A DNA stretch of 64,000 nt from JAAFJM01 sp964529175. Its GTDB lineage: Bacteria > Bacteroidota > Bacteroidia > UKL13-3. Below the pieces are notes generated by a model. The model ran no database searches, was not told where the DNA came from, and was given only the letters and a program-made list of their open reading frames with translations. Each line of letters opens with the position of its first letter. The stretch's first letter is position 1. This document shows, piece after piece, positions 1 to 8,728 of the stretch. The stretch lies in contig CAZGVO010000001.1 of NCBI GenBank assembly GCA_964529175.1, positions 186,001 to 250,000 on the forward strand, read 5' to 3'. The position numbers and the translations under genes are program-made.

Positions 1-3000
1 TTAGCAATATGTTCGATTTTGGAGGTAAAGTAACCACATTTGTTGGAGCGGGAGCTGGATTGGGAGCTATAGTATTTGCGGGTAAATTAATTGAAACGGA
101 AACTATTTTTAATGTTACCGCAGGAGTGAGTGAAACACGAACAATGGGAAGTGAGGGTGAAATAATAAGAACTACTACAAATAATACAACTATTTCTACC
201 GGATCGGATCCTAGTTCGGTTGGATCTAAAGCTGATATTTATTACGGAAAATCTACTAATCTTGTATTTGGAAATGCAGACCAAATTGAACTTATTGATA
301 CTGCTACATGCGCAATTCTAGAAGCTAATGCTGGAGCATCAATCTGTTCTGGTCCTATAGTTAACGGTTATAGAATTGGAAAGAAAAATGGATTTTACAT
401 TTCACCTGGGGGAATTGCCACAACTTTTGCTTACACACAAGACGAAATTTTAAACTTAATAATTCCTGATTTAGTAGCTTTAAGAAATCAATTATTCACA
501 AAAAATACTTTAAACAGTAGAGGAGAAAGAAAATATACTGCCATTTTTAATGATGTATCCGATCCTGAATATGCTCAGAAATTTGGTTCAAATAATGATG
601 ACCCTATTTGGAAAGAAAATCGATCAACTCCAACTCCTTTAGCAAGGGAAGCAAAAGACTCTGCAGGCCTTAGTTATATTTTCAGAGGTAACACTCGTTT
701 TGAAACAGATTCTGTGAGGTTTATTAATGATCAAATAAGGCTTTGGAAATCTGCAATAGCAAAAAATGAAGCAGAAAAATATAAAGCTATTAATAATTCA
801 GGAACTCAACCTGTTGCAGGCGGAAGAAACATCAGCATAGGTAAAGCAGCATTAACCCAAGACTATATTACATCTATCGAAGAAACAAGAACAGAGACAT
901 TCGAAATTAGCTTAGGAGTAGATGTGAGTACTACAGTTGGATTCGAAATTTTTGATATTGGTAATGAATTTACAGCTTCGTATACATTTGAGCGCACAAG
1001 TGGAAGAGCTCGTTCAGCAACAACGGCAATTACTAATACTTTTTCATACACACTACAAGATGGAGATGATGGAGACTTAATCTCAGTGGATGTGGTTGAC
1101 CCTAAAGCAGGTGGCAGCCATCTATTTAAACTAAGAGCAGGAAGAACTTCATGCCCTTATGAAGAAGAAGAAAAAGCCATGTTCTACGATCCTGCTAATG
1201 ACACCATTACTTCTACTACTTTGTTGGAAGATGGATTTGAAATTCAAGCAGCTACTGCGCAAAATGATGTACCTGTAATTTCGGTTGATAGAAATAATAA
1301 CTTTAATGTGCCTGCTAATGATGATGCCATTTTTGTTTTAGATTTGGGTAATTTAAGTGAGGGTCGTCAAGATAGAACGTATTCATTGCGTGTTGACCCA
1401 GCTTCAAATCCTTATGGTGCTATTTTAAAAGTAGATGGATTAGATCCAAATCGCGATTTTGATGTACCCTACGGAACTACTGTTCAAAAAACATTGACTT
1501 TAAAACGTGGTCCATCAAATTATGATTATAACAATATTCGTTTGATTCTAAAATCGCAATGCGATGATGATATTTTTGACGAAGTATTTATCAGTGCTAA
1601 GTTTTTACCAACTTGTACCGATGTTACCCTTAAATCGCCTGATGACAGATGGGTTCTAAACAACAGTTATAACGATACGTTACCAGTAGTTTTAGGTGGA
1701 TACAATTACAATTGGGGAGGATTTAAAGCAGTACATTTCCAATACAAACCTGGTGGAAATAATACTTGGTATAGCGAAAGATCTTTCTTTAAAGATACTG
1801 CTGATCAAAGCATGAAAATTCCACTTGGAGAACCTAATATTTTCTATCCATTTAACTTTAAAAACTTACCTGATGGTAATTACGAATTACGCGCAGTTAC
1901 TGAGTGTATAGCTCCAGGCTATCCTAATTCAAGAGTAAGTTCTACGGTGTTACAAGGTTTAGTAGATAGAATTAACCCTAGTCCGTTTGGAACACCTTCG
2001 CCTGCCGATGGAATTTTATCGCCAAACGATGATATTAGCATTCAGTTCAATGAACCTATTGAGCAAAGTGCATTATCGTTATCAAACTTTGAAGTAAAAG
2101 GTGTTTTAAATAAATCAGATTTAAAGAGCAATACCAGCATTGTATTTGATGGTGATAATGATTATTTAGAAGTACCTCAAGGTTTAAATTTACAGTTAAA
2201 ACCATTTACTGTAGAGTTTTACCACAAACGCAATGCTTTAGGTAATCAAGTCATTGTTTCGCAAGGTGCTGATAGCAATGCATCGTTCGACATTGGCTTT
2301 ACTGCTGATAATAAATTCTATTGCAGAATAGCAGGTGAAACAGTGGTTTCAAATACTACATTTACCGATACTACTAGCTTTAATTACTTTGCTGTGTCTT
2401 ACAATAATTTAGCCCAAACAGCTGATTTATTTATAAACGAACAAGTAGTAAATATTGGAAACAACAGAATATTTAACCCTTATAATGGAAGCGGTAAATT
2501 ATATTTTGGTAAAGCAGCAGTTGGTAATCCTAAATTTACCAAAGGTCATTTATACGAAGTTCGTATTTGGAATATTGCCAGAACACTTACTGAATCAGCA
2601 CAAACTAAATCAAAAATGCTAAGTGGAACAGAGTCAGGATTAATTGGCAATTGGCGCATGGATGAAGCTACAGGTAACTCTGTTAAAGATTATGCTAGAT
2701 TCAGAAATGCGTTAATCGTAAATGCACAATGGTTCTTACTTCCAATGGGTAAAGCTTACACCTTTGATGGAAATGGCGATTATATTACCGTACCAACTCA
2801 ACACTTTGGCATTAGCAAAGAAATGGACTTTACTTTAGAGTTTTGGTTTAAAGGAACTGATGGCAATAAAGTTGGATTACTTTCTAACGGAACAGGCGAA
2901 TCAAACGCAACTAATCCTAACTTAAAATGGAGTATTGAAACTGATTCAATTGGACGTATTTTAGTAAAACATAATGGCATTAACTTTATTGCTACAAATA

Positions 3001-5459
3001 CTAACTACTTTGATGGTAACTGGCATCATTTTGCATTGGTATTGCGCAGAAACAGCAGTTTAAATTGTTATGTAGATGCCAATATTCAAAACACCATTCA
3101 ATCAGCTGCCATTGAACAATGGGGTGGTTTAAAATTATGGTTTGGCGCAAAGGGTTGGAATAACAATGGAAATGTTCAATTTGACAGTACAAGTAATTTC
3201 TTTAACGGACAATTAGATGAATTACGTTTCTGGAATACTGCACGTTTAATTGAACAAATTACACGCGATAAAAACACCCGTTTAAATGGCGATGAAGCTG
3301 GATTGGTATTGTATGTTCCTTTTGAAGCATATACTTTACAACAAGGTTTCCCAGTATTAAATCCAAGTAATCGCGATTTTACATCAGATACTAGAACGTT
3401 TACATCTTTTGGAGATGCAGCTATCAGTAATTTATCGCCAACTATTAAATTACCAAGAGCAGCGCAAAGTATTAACTTTACTTATGCTTTAAATGGTGAT
3501 AAAATAATCATCACTCCTACTACAGCTAACGAGTTTATTGAAAATATCACACTCGATATCACTGTTAAAAATGTAAAAGATAAAAATGGCAACACCATGC
3601 AGTCGCCAAAAACTTGGATAGCTTATGTTGATAAAAACCAAGTGAAATGGCAAGACGATTCACGCACATTTGATAAAGCTCCTGGTGCTTCATTAAGCTT
3701 CCAAGCTACTATTATCAATTCAGGTGGTGCTACCAAAACATTTACTATTTCTAATTTACCTAATTGGTTAAAAGCATCAACAACCAGTGCAATAATTAAT
3801 CCTAATAGCACTTACACTGTTAGCTTTACTGTAGATCCAAACTTAAATATTGGTAAGTACGAGCAAGATTTATCGTTAACTACCGATTTTGGTTATGCTG
3901 ATAAATTGCTAATTAAATTAAATGTAAATGCCATTGCTCCAAAATGGAGTGTTGACAAAGGTGCATACACTAAATCAATGAGCATTATTGGTCAAGTTAG
4001 AGTAAACAATGTTATTTCGGCTAACACCGATGATTTATTGGGTGCATTTGCTGGTAATGTTTGCAAAGGTGTGGGTAAGGTACAATACATAGAACAATTA
4101 GATAGATACTTGGTATTTATGGATGTTTATGGAAATACCGATAACGAAGCATTAGAGTTTAGAATTTGGAATTCAAGCACAGGCAAAACACATATTCAAG
4201 TTGACCCATCGTTAAACTTTGTTTCAAATAGTGTTATTGGTACAGTAGCTGCTCCGCAAATATTTAACGCATTGGATAAAGTTACACAACAAGTAGCATT
4301 GTATCCTGGTTGGAATTGGATTTCGTTTAACTTGTTAAGTACCGACTCTAATAACTTAAATCAATTATTAGGTGGTTTAAAACCAAAAACTGGTAATGAA
4401 ATTAAGAATAATACCCAAGTAGCTTTATTCGATTCTATAAATGGATGGACAGGTAATTTAACCAATATAAATAGTGGTATTAAACCTGAACAATCATACT
4501 TGTTAAAAGTAGCAGTTAACGATACTTTGGAAGTACGTGGTATTGAAGCTAACCCAATGAACAGAAGTATAAACTTAAATACTGGCTGGAACTATATTGG
4601 TTTTGTTTCACAACGCAACCTATCAACCAACGAAGCTTTAGCTAATTGGGAAGCTAGCCAAAACGATGTAATTAAAGGCCAAACTAACTTTGCCGTTTAC
4701 GATACCGTGTTAGGTTGGATAGGAAGTTTATCTGCCTTAATTCCTAATAATGGTTACTTATACAAATCGGCTAAAAATGGTTCATTCACTTACCCTCGTT
4801 CGGCTATGTTTGGTAAAAAAGGTGCTGAAAACACTGCTTTAACTTCGGCTTATTGGAACTATAATCCATATCAGTTTAATACCAATATGAATATAGTTGG
4901 TAAAGTAAATGCATGCGATAATTTGCCTACAAAAAACGCACTTTTATTAGGTGCATTTGTAAACAATGAATTGAGAGGTTTTGCTAAACCACAAACTACC
5001 AATGGTAATGAGTTAGCTTATTTCTTAACCATTTCGGGCAATGAAAACGAAGCGCTTACCTTTAAGTTATTAGACGAAAGCACAGGTAACGTATTTGACT
5101 TAAATCAAAACTTAACTTACAAAGGCAATAGCATAAATGGAAATATTACTAGCCCAGTATTGTTTAACAATAATGGCCCTTGTATAGAAAGCAAAATAGC
5201 TAATACCATTGATTCAAAAGTATATCCTGTGCCATTTACTGATGTGTTAAGCATAGAATTTAACTTACCGCAAGCCAATAAAGTAAATATTCGTTTGGTA
5301 GATATTTCGGGTAAAGAAGTTGGGTTAGTAACATCTGACAACTTTAACCAAGGAAACAACCAAATAACTTACAAAGCAGGTAATATACCAGCAGGTGTAT
5401 ATATTTTAGAAATTGAGAGCAATGCTAAAACTATAAGACACAAAGTGGTGAAATTATAA
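1..5459 (+). CDS. Large T9SS-secreted LamG-domain surface protein (5' end may lie outside window)
   Basis: This is a secreted surface protein of at least 1816 residues. The frame is already open at the window edge and no signal peptide is seen after the first ATG (position 9), so the true start is probably upstream. Counting from that ATG, two LamG/concanavalin-type domains lie at about 710-905 and 910-1110, both with FDGxxDYxxVP openings and DExRxWNxAR-type ends. A BACON-like beta domain follows at about 1220-1305. Two copies of a small cargo module with a GAF(V/A)-N-x-(C/L)-(K/R)-G core sit at about 1324-1417 and 1627-1717. Between them are two GWNW/GWNY repeats. The last 80 residues form a type A T9SS sorting domain (YPVPF, VDISGKEV, AGVYILEIES). 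The next gene repeats the GAFV-type module, which supports a shared secretion cluster. The ligand is unknown. Confidence 0.85.
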   Translation, partial: SNMFDFGGKVTTFVGAGAGLGAIVFAGKLIETETIFNVTAGVSETRTMGSEGEIIRTTTNNTTISTGSDPSSVGSKADIYYGKSTNLVFGNADQIELIDTATCAILEANAGASICSGPIVNGYRIGKKNGFYISPGGIATTFAYTQDEILNLIIPDLVALRNQLFTKNTLNSRGERKYTAIFNDVSDPEYAQKFGSNNDDPIWKENRSTPTPLAREAKDSAGLSYIFRGNTRFETDSVRFINDQIRLWKSAIAKNEAEKYKAINNSGTQPVAGGRNISIGKAALTQDYITSIEETRTETFEISLGVDVSTTVGFEIFDIGNEFTASYTFERTSGRARSATTAITNTFSYTLQDGDDGDLISVDVVDPKAGGSHLFKLRAGRTSCPYEEEEKAMFYDPANDTITSTTLLEDGFEIQAATAQNDVPVISVDRNNNFNVPANDDAIFVLDLGNLSEGRQDRTYSLRVDPASNPYGAILKVDGLDPNRDFDVPYGTTVQKTLTLKRGPSNYDYNNIRLILKSQCDDDIFDEVFISAKFLPTCTDVTLKSPDDRWVLNNSYNDTLPVVLGGYNYNWGGFKAVHFQYKPGGNNTWYSERSFFKDTADQSMKIPLGEPNIFYPFNFKNLPDGNYELRAVTECIAPGYPNSRVSSTVLQGLVDRINPSPFGTPSPADGILSPNDDISIQFNEPIEQSALSLSNFEVKGVLNKSDLKSNTSIVFDGDNDYLEVPQGLNLQLKPFTVEFYHKRNALGNQVIVSQGADSNASFDIGFTADNKFYCRIAGETVVSNTTFTDTTSFNYFAVSYNNLAQTADLFINEQVVNIGNNRIFNPYNGSGKLYFGKAAVGNPKFTKGHLYEVRIWNIARTLTESAQTKSKMLSGTESGLIGNWRMDEATGNSVKDYARFRNALIVNAQWFLLPMGKAYTFDGNGDYITVPTQHFGISKEMDFTLEFWFKGTDGNKVGLLSNGTGESNATNPNLKWSIETDSIGRILVKHNGINFIATNTNYFDGNWHHFALVLRRNSSLNCYVDANIQNTIQSAAIEQWGGLKLWFGAKGWNNNGNVQFDSTSNFFNGQLDELRFWNTARLIEQITRDKNTRLNGDEAGLVLYVPFEAYTLQQGFPVLNPSNRDFTSDTRTFTSFGDAAISNLSPTIKLPRAAQSINFTYALNGDKIIITPTTANEFIENITLDITVKNVKDKNGNTMQSPKTWIAYVDKNQVKWQDDSRTFDKAPGASLSFQATIINSGGATKTFTISNLPNWLKASTTSAIINPNSTYTVSFTVDPNLNIGKYEQDLSLTTDFGYADKLLIKLNVNAIAPKWSVDKGAYTKSMSIIGQVRVNNVISANTDDLLGAFAGNVCKGVGKVQYIEQLDRYLVFMDVYGNTDNEALEFRIWNSSTGKTHIQVDPSLNFVSNSVIGTVAAPQIFNALDKVTQQVALYPGWNWISFNLLSTDSNNLNQLLGGLKPKTGNEIKNNTQVALFDSINGWTGNLTNINSGIKPEQSYLLKVAVNDTLEVRGIEANPMNRSINLNTGWNYIGFVSQRNLSTNEALANWEASQNDVIKGQTNFAVYDTVLGWIGSLSALIPNNGYLYKSAKNGSFTYPRSAMFGKKGAENTALTSAYWNYNPYQFNTNMNIVGKVNACDNLPTKNALLLGAFVNNELRGFAKPQTTNGNELAYFLTISGNENEALTFKLLDESTGNVFDLNQNLTYKGNSINGNITSPVLFNNNGPCIESKIANTIDSKVYPVPFTDVLSIEFNLPQANKVNIRLVDISGKEVGLVTSDNFNQGNNQITYKAGNIPAGVYILEIESNAKTIRHKVVKL

Positions 5460-5493
5460 AAGCATACACAGTTTAAATTAGTTATTGCAAAGT

Positions 5494-5515
5494 ACTCCCG
5501 ATAGCTATCGGGAGT
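5494..5515. repeat. 22-bp perfect palindrome, core CCCGATAGCTATCGGG
   Basis: A perfect self-complementary 22-base sequence lies between the large LamG gene and the next secreted-protein gene. The flanks stay partly complementary further out. There is no T-run after it, so it is a poor intrinsic terminator. It could be a protein binding site, an RNA processing stem or a dispersed palindromic element. Confidence 0.6.
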
Positions 5516-5567
5516 TCATTGTAATGACACCCAAAACTAAAAATTGAAAAAATTTAATCAACAAAAT

Positions 5568-6281
5568 ATGAAAAAGACAACTTTAAATAAATCTATTATT
5601 TTACTACTCACCTTATTGGTAGTAGGTATAAATAAAGTATTGGCTGCCGATCCAAACTGGACAGTTAATCCAGCCAATTTCCAATACAATATGACCATGA
5701 CAGCGGTAATAAATATTGATTGTGCCGAACAAATTAGTCCAAGCAATCGCATTGGTGTTTTTGTAGGTAGCGAATGCAGAGGAACTGCACTTACCAGCCA
5801 AGTTTATAATGGCAAATACACTGCTTCGTTGTTTATTTACAGCAATGCAGTTAATGGCGAAACCATTTCATTCAAAATATACGATGCCGCTAAAGACACT
5901 GTTTACGATGCTAAACTTACAGTGCAATTTCAACAAAATGCATCGTATGGAAATGCAAGTTCACCTTATATTGTTTATAGTAAATACCCATGCTATTTTA
6001 TAAAAGATGTATTGCCTGTAGCCAATTTTATTTCGCCTAATGGCGATGGTGTTAACGATTCGTTTGAAATACAAGATGTAGCTTCATACCAAGAATATAC
6101 ACTTACCATTTTTAACGAAAACGGATTAGAAGTTTATAAAAAAGAAGGCAATTACAATAACGATTGGGATGTAAAACTAAATGGCAAGTTATTACCTACT
6201 GGCAGCTACTACTACACATTTAAAAACAGCGCTACCAATAGCGAGTTTAAGGGAATTGTAAACATTGTAAACCCTAATTAA
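5568..6281 (+). CDS. Small T9SS cargo protein with type B (gliding-motility) sorting domain
   Basis: This is a 237-residue exported protein. The start is taken at the ATG at 5568 because it directly precedes a clean signal peptide (lysines, then a hydrophobic core ending VLAADP); a TTG eight codons upstream is also in frame but unlikely. Residues about 30-130 hold one copy of the module found twice in the preceding large protein, with an IGVFVGSECRG core and a later SFKIYDAAKD motif. The C-terminal 85 residues match the gliding-motility-associated (CHU_C, type B) sorting domain: SPNGDGVNDSFEI, then LTIFNENGLEVY, WDVKLNGK and LPTGSYYY. Type B cargo genes are commonly linked to a PorP/SprF gene, as here. 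The function beyond secretion is unknown. Confidence 0.85.
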   Translation: MKKTTLNKSIILLLTLLVVGINKVLAADPNWTVNPANFQYNMTMTAVINIDCAEQISPSNRIGVFVGSECRGTALTSQVYNGKYTASLFIYSNAVNGETISFKIYDAAKDTVYDAKLTVQFQQNASYGNASSPYIVYSKYPCYFIKDVLPVANFISPNGDGVNDSFEIQDVASYQEYTLTIFNENGLEVYKKEGNYNNDWDVKLNGKLLPTGSYYYTFKNSATNSEFKGIVNIVNPN

Positions 6282-6318
6282 TTTTTCCAACCCATCATTT
6301 ATTTAAAAATTTAGTATC

Positions 6319-7443
6319 ATGAAAAAATTATATAAAATATGTATCGCAATGTTTGCTTTTTCTATTGGTTTAAAAGCCCAAGAAAGAAATAGCTTATATA
6401 CAAATTTGTTAAATCCATTTATATACAATCCAGCTTTAGCAGGCAGTACTGAAAATATATTTGCCGTTTTTAACGCTAGGGGTGTATCGGGCGATTTAAA
6501 TGGAACCAACCGTTCGTATAACTTTGGTATACATGCACCTTTTGCCAACAATACTGGCTTAGGTGTTAAAATTGCCACTACTTCGGTAAGTGTATTTCAA
6601 ACCATTAATGCAGAAGGTGTTTTTAGCAAAACAGTTAAGTTAAACACCAAAAATACTTTGAGCTTTGGTATTTCGGCTGGTATTTCGCAAACCAACCTTA
6701 AAAACGAATTGCTAAATGGCTTGGTAGATATGAGCGATCCAGCATTGAACTCTAACAGTATCAATAAAATTTTCTTCACCAGTGGCGTTGGCTTTATGTA
6801 CAAATTCGATAAAAAAGCAGAAATTGGATTTTCAGTTCCATCAATAGTTACAGGCGACAAACCTTTTAATAATGTATTTATTGGCAATGCGGGTTGGAAT
6901 TTTTATGCAGGTGCTGAAACCAAATTTAAAATTAAACCCATGGTAAATTATTACAATTTTAGCAATGGTTTAAACATGGTTGATGGTTTATTGCAAGGCA
7001 CTTGGAAAGAAACTATTTCTATTTCGGGTGGTTACAGAACCAATGGTGCCATGATAGCAAGTGCTGGCTTAAACTTTAAAAGCTTTGCTATAAATTATGC
7101 ATTTTATAACCAAATGAGTGGTTATAATGCTTTAGCTCCTGCGCAAAATGAAATTGCCATATCGTTTAGCTTTAACAAACCAAAACCAGTTGGCAAAAAC
7201 CAAATAGTAAGCGATGAAGTAATTCAAGATGAAATTGACAAATTAAACGATAGAATAAATGGATTAGTAAATATTGACAAAACCAATCCGGGTTTGGTTA
7301 ACATGAAAAAAGAATTGGGTAAAATAAATAAAGACCTAGATAAAGTTTTAGGTAAATATAAAATTACCAATCAAAACCAAATACAAAAAATAAAGAACTT
7401 ACAAGCTACCATTGAGTCTTTAATGAATAAATACAATGACTAA
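6319..7443 (+). CDS. PorP/SprF-family type IX secretion outer-membrane protein
   Basis: This is a 374-residue protein with a signal peptide (residues 1-20, ending LKAQ). The opening motif NLLNPFIYNPALAGS is the family's N-terminal signature, and the body (about 25-290) is an alternating beta-barrel pattern with many G-x-aromatic turns. Family members are outer-membrane proteins that work with T9SS and are often dedicated to the type B cargo encoded beside them, which fits the upstream gene. After the barrel, residues about 295-374 form a charged, lysine-rich helical or coiled-coil tail that is longer than in many family members and could reach the periplasm or the OmpA protein encoded next. 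The stop overlaps the next start by 8 bases, which supports co-translation. Confidence 0.85.
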   Translation: MKKLYKICIAMFAFSIGLKAQERNSLYTNLLNPFIYNPALAGSTENIFAVFNARGVSGDLNGTNRSYNFGIHAPFANNTGLGVKIATTSVSVFQTINAEGVFSKTVKLNTKNTLSFGISAGISQTNLKNELLNGLVDMSDPALNSNSINKIFFTSGVGFMYKFDKKAEIGFSVPSIVTGDKPFNNVFIGNAGWNFYAGAETKFKIKPMVNYYNFSNGLNMVDGLLQGTWKETISISGGYRTNGAMIASAGLNFKSFAINYAFYNQMSGYNALAPAQNEIAISFSFNKPKPVGKNQIVSDEVIQDEIDKLNDRINGLVNIDKTNPGLVNMKKELGKINKDLDKVLGKYKITNQNQIQKIKNLQATIESLMNKYND

Positions 7444-8086
7444 TCATTTAAAATATGGCTACTTGGTTTTACTATTTGCATTGTTTGCAAACAATTTGTT
7501 TGCACAACTAGATAGTACCAAAACCGACAATATAGTGGTAAAACAAGAAATGGGTGATATGCTAACCAAGCTAAATGCTTTTTTAGCTCAAAACTCAACA
7601 GAGGGTGCTAATGCTAATTTATACCATCAATTAAATGCCAATATAAACTTGTATAAGGACTCTATAAATAAAGTTATTGCTGCGCAACAACAAGCTATTA
7701 TTGATTTACGTGCACAAATTGAAACTTTAAAAAATGCTAATATTACCAAGCCCGAAGTAGTTAATAAAAAATTTGAAAACTTGGTAGGTGTATTGTATTT
7801 TGAAGTGGGCAGTTCTGATTTAACCGAGGAGAACAAAGCCATTGTTAAAAAAGTGATAGCTGAACATGGTGATAAAATTTTACAAATTGTATCGTACACC
7901 GATTGGACAGGCAACAATGAAATCAACCAAAAACTTTCGGATAAACGTGCTTTATCGGTACAAAATGAATTAACCAATAATGGTTTTTTGATTCAAAATT
8001 TAAAAACTTACTCTAGAGGAAAAATGGCACAAGAAAGCACCAACCTAAGTGCTAAAGAATGCCGCAGAGTAGAGATTAGATATTAA
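7436..8086 (+). CDS. OmpA-family peptidoglycan-binding protein
   Basis: This is a 216-residue protein with a signal peptide (residues 1-24, ending LFAQ) and a helical coiled-coil segment (about 35-105, LNANINLYKDS to IDLRAQIETLKN). A C-terminal OmpA-like domain follows (about 110-216): VLYFEVGSSDLTEEN, SYTDWTGNNEIN, SDKRALSVQNEL and a final ECRRVEI. OmpA domains bind peptidoglycan. The 8-base overlap with the PorP/SprF gene suggests it anchors or braces that barrel, as other OmpA-like proteins do in T9SS loci (inference). It is the last gene of the plus-strand cluster and is followed by a strong terminator. Confidence 0.85.
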   Translation: MTNHLKYGYLVLLFALFANNLFAQLDSTKTDNIVVKQEMGDMLTKLNAFLAQNSTEGANANLYHQLNANINLYKDSINKVIAAQQQAIIDLRAQIETLKNANITKPEVVNKKFENLVGVLYFEVGSSDLTEENKAIVKKVIAEHGDKILQIVSYTDWTGNNEINQKLSDKRALSVQNELTNNGFLIQNLKTYSRGKMAQESTNLSAKECRRVEIRY

Positions 8087-8127
8087 ACACCGGCATCCTA
8101 ATTATTTATATTAATTTTTTACAACAA

Positions 8128-8158
8128 AAAAGGCTGTCACCAAAAATGACAGCCTTTT
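8128..8158 (+). terminator. Intrinsic terminator of the T9SS cargo cluster
   Basis: Perfect 12-bp arms (aaaaggctgtca and its complement) enclose a 7-base loop, with the T-rich tract ttttagttttt after it. It lies about 40 bases past the OmpA stop. The A-run on the left arm also makes it usable on the minus strand. Confidence 0.85.
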
Positions 8159-8226
8159 AGTTTTTATAACACAACACTTTTAATGAATGTAAATCAATTG
8201 AAATAACTTGGCACTCAACAATGATG

Positions 8227-8728
8227 CAATAACTATCTTAGCAATTTAAAAACCACATAGAAGATAGAAACATAGGCAATAAATTGCATTTCTATGTTCA
8301 ATATGGTTCAATTTTTTTTAGAAAATATAAATTGAACTCAAGTTATTTATAACAATTTTTTAAAAGGAATTTCAGCTAAATACTGGCCAACATTTGTTTC
8401 ATTGCCTTTAAGTTAACTGCTACAGGTTTAGGTGTAAATACTGTATTTTTACTAAACTTGGTTTTGTGAATTTGTACCAATAACTATCTTAGCAATTTAA
8501 AAACCACATAGAAGATAGAAACAAAGGTAATAAACTAAACTTCTATGTTCTATGTGGTTCAGTTTTTTTTATAATATAAACTCCATTCAAGTTATTTATA
8601 ACAATTTTAAAAAGGAATTCAGCTAAATACTGGCCAACATTTGTTTCATTGCCTTTAAGTTAACTGCTACAGGTTTAGGTGTAAATACTGTATTTTTACT
8701 AAACTTAGTTTTATGAATTTGTACCAAT
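8227..8728. repeat. Diverged tandem duplication, unit about 250 bp
   Basis: Copy A spans about 8227-8477 and copy B about 8478-8728, at an offset of 251 bases on the left and 247 on the right because of small indels. The first 45 bases (from caataactatct) are identical. The unit holds a hairpin-bearing spacer plus the last 35 or so codons of the minus-strand gene that ends at 8623. Copy B contains the live 3' end; copy A is a detached downstream duplicate. Within the duplicated coding part only two differences were seen, both silent in the reading frame (His and Thr codons). The join shows the short homology (c)caat. No gene was found in 8159-8622 besides this duplicate. Confidence 0.9.
8502..8570. 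terminator. 19-bp stem-loop inside duplicated unit (copy B)
   Basis: The arms aaccacatagaagatagaa (8502-8520) and their near-complement (8541-8559, one mismatch) form a long hairpin, with an eight-T run on the plus-strand side. It lies 50-120 bases past the stop of the minus-strand OmpA-domain gene. The equivalent stem in copy A (about 8250-8310) has several mismatches. It may act as a terminator or RNA-stabilising stem. Confidence 0.55.

Noticed and set aside
5544..5567. Longer start (TTG) for the small type B cargo gene
   Set aside because: It adds residues before the signal peptide and weakens it; the ATG at 5568 is better. The same reasoning moved the starts at 30128, 37440, 38051, 39720, 47008 and 48160.
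8227..8728. Insertion sequence or miniature transposon
   Set aside because: No transposase, no terminal inverted repeats bounding the unit and no target-site duplication; the unit includes coding sequence of the adjacent gene, so it is a tandem duplication.
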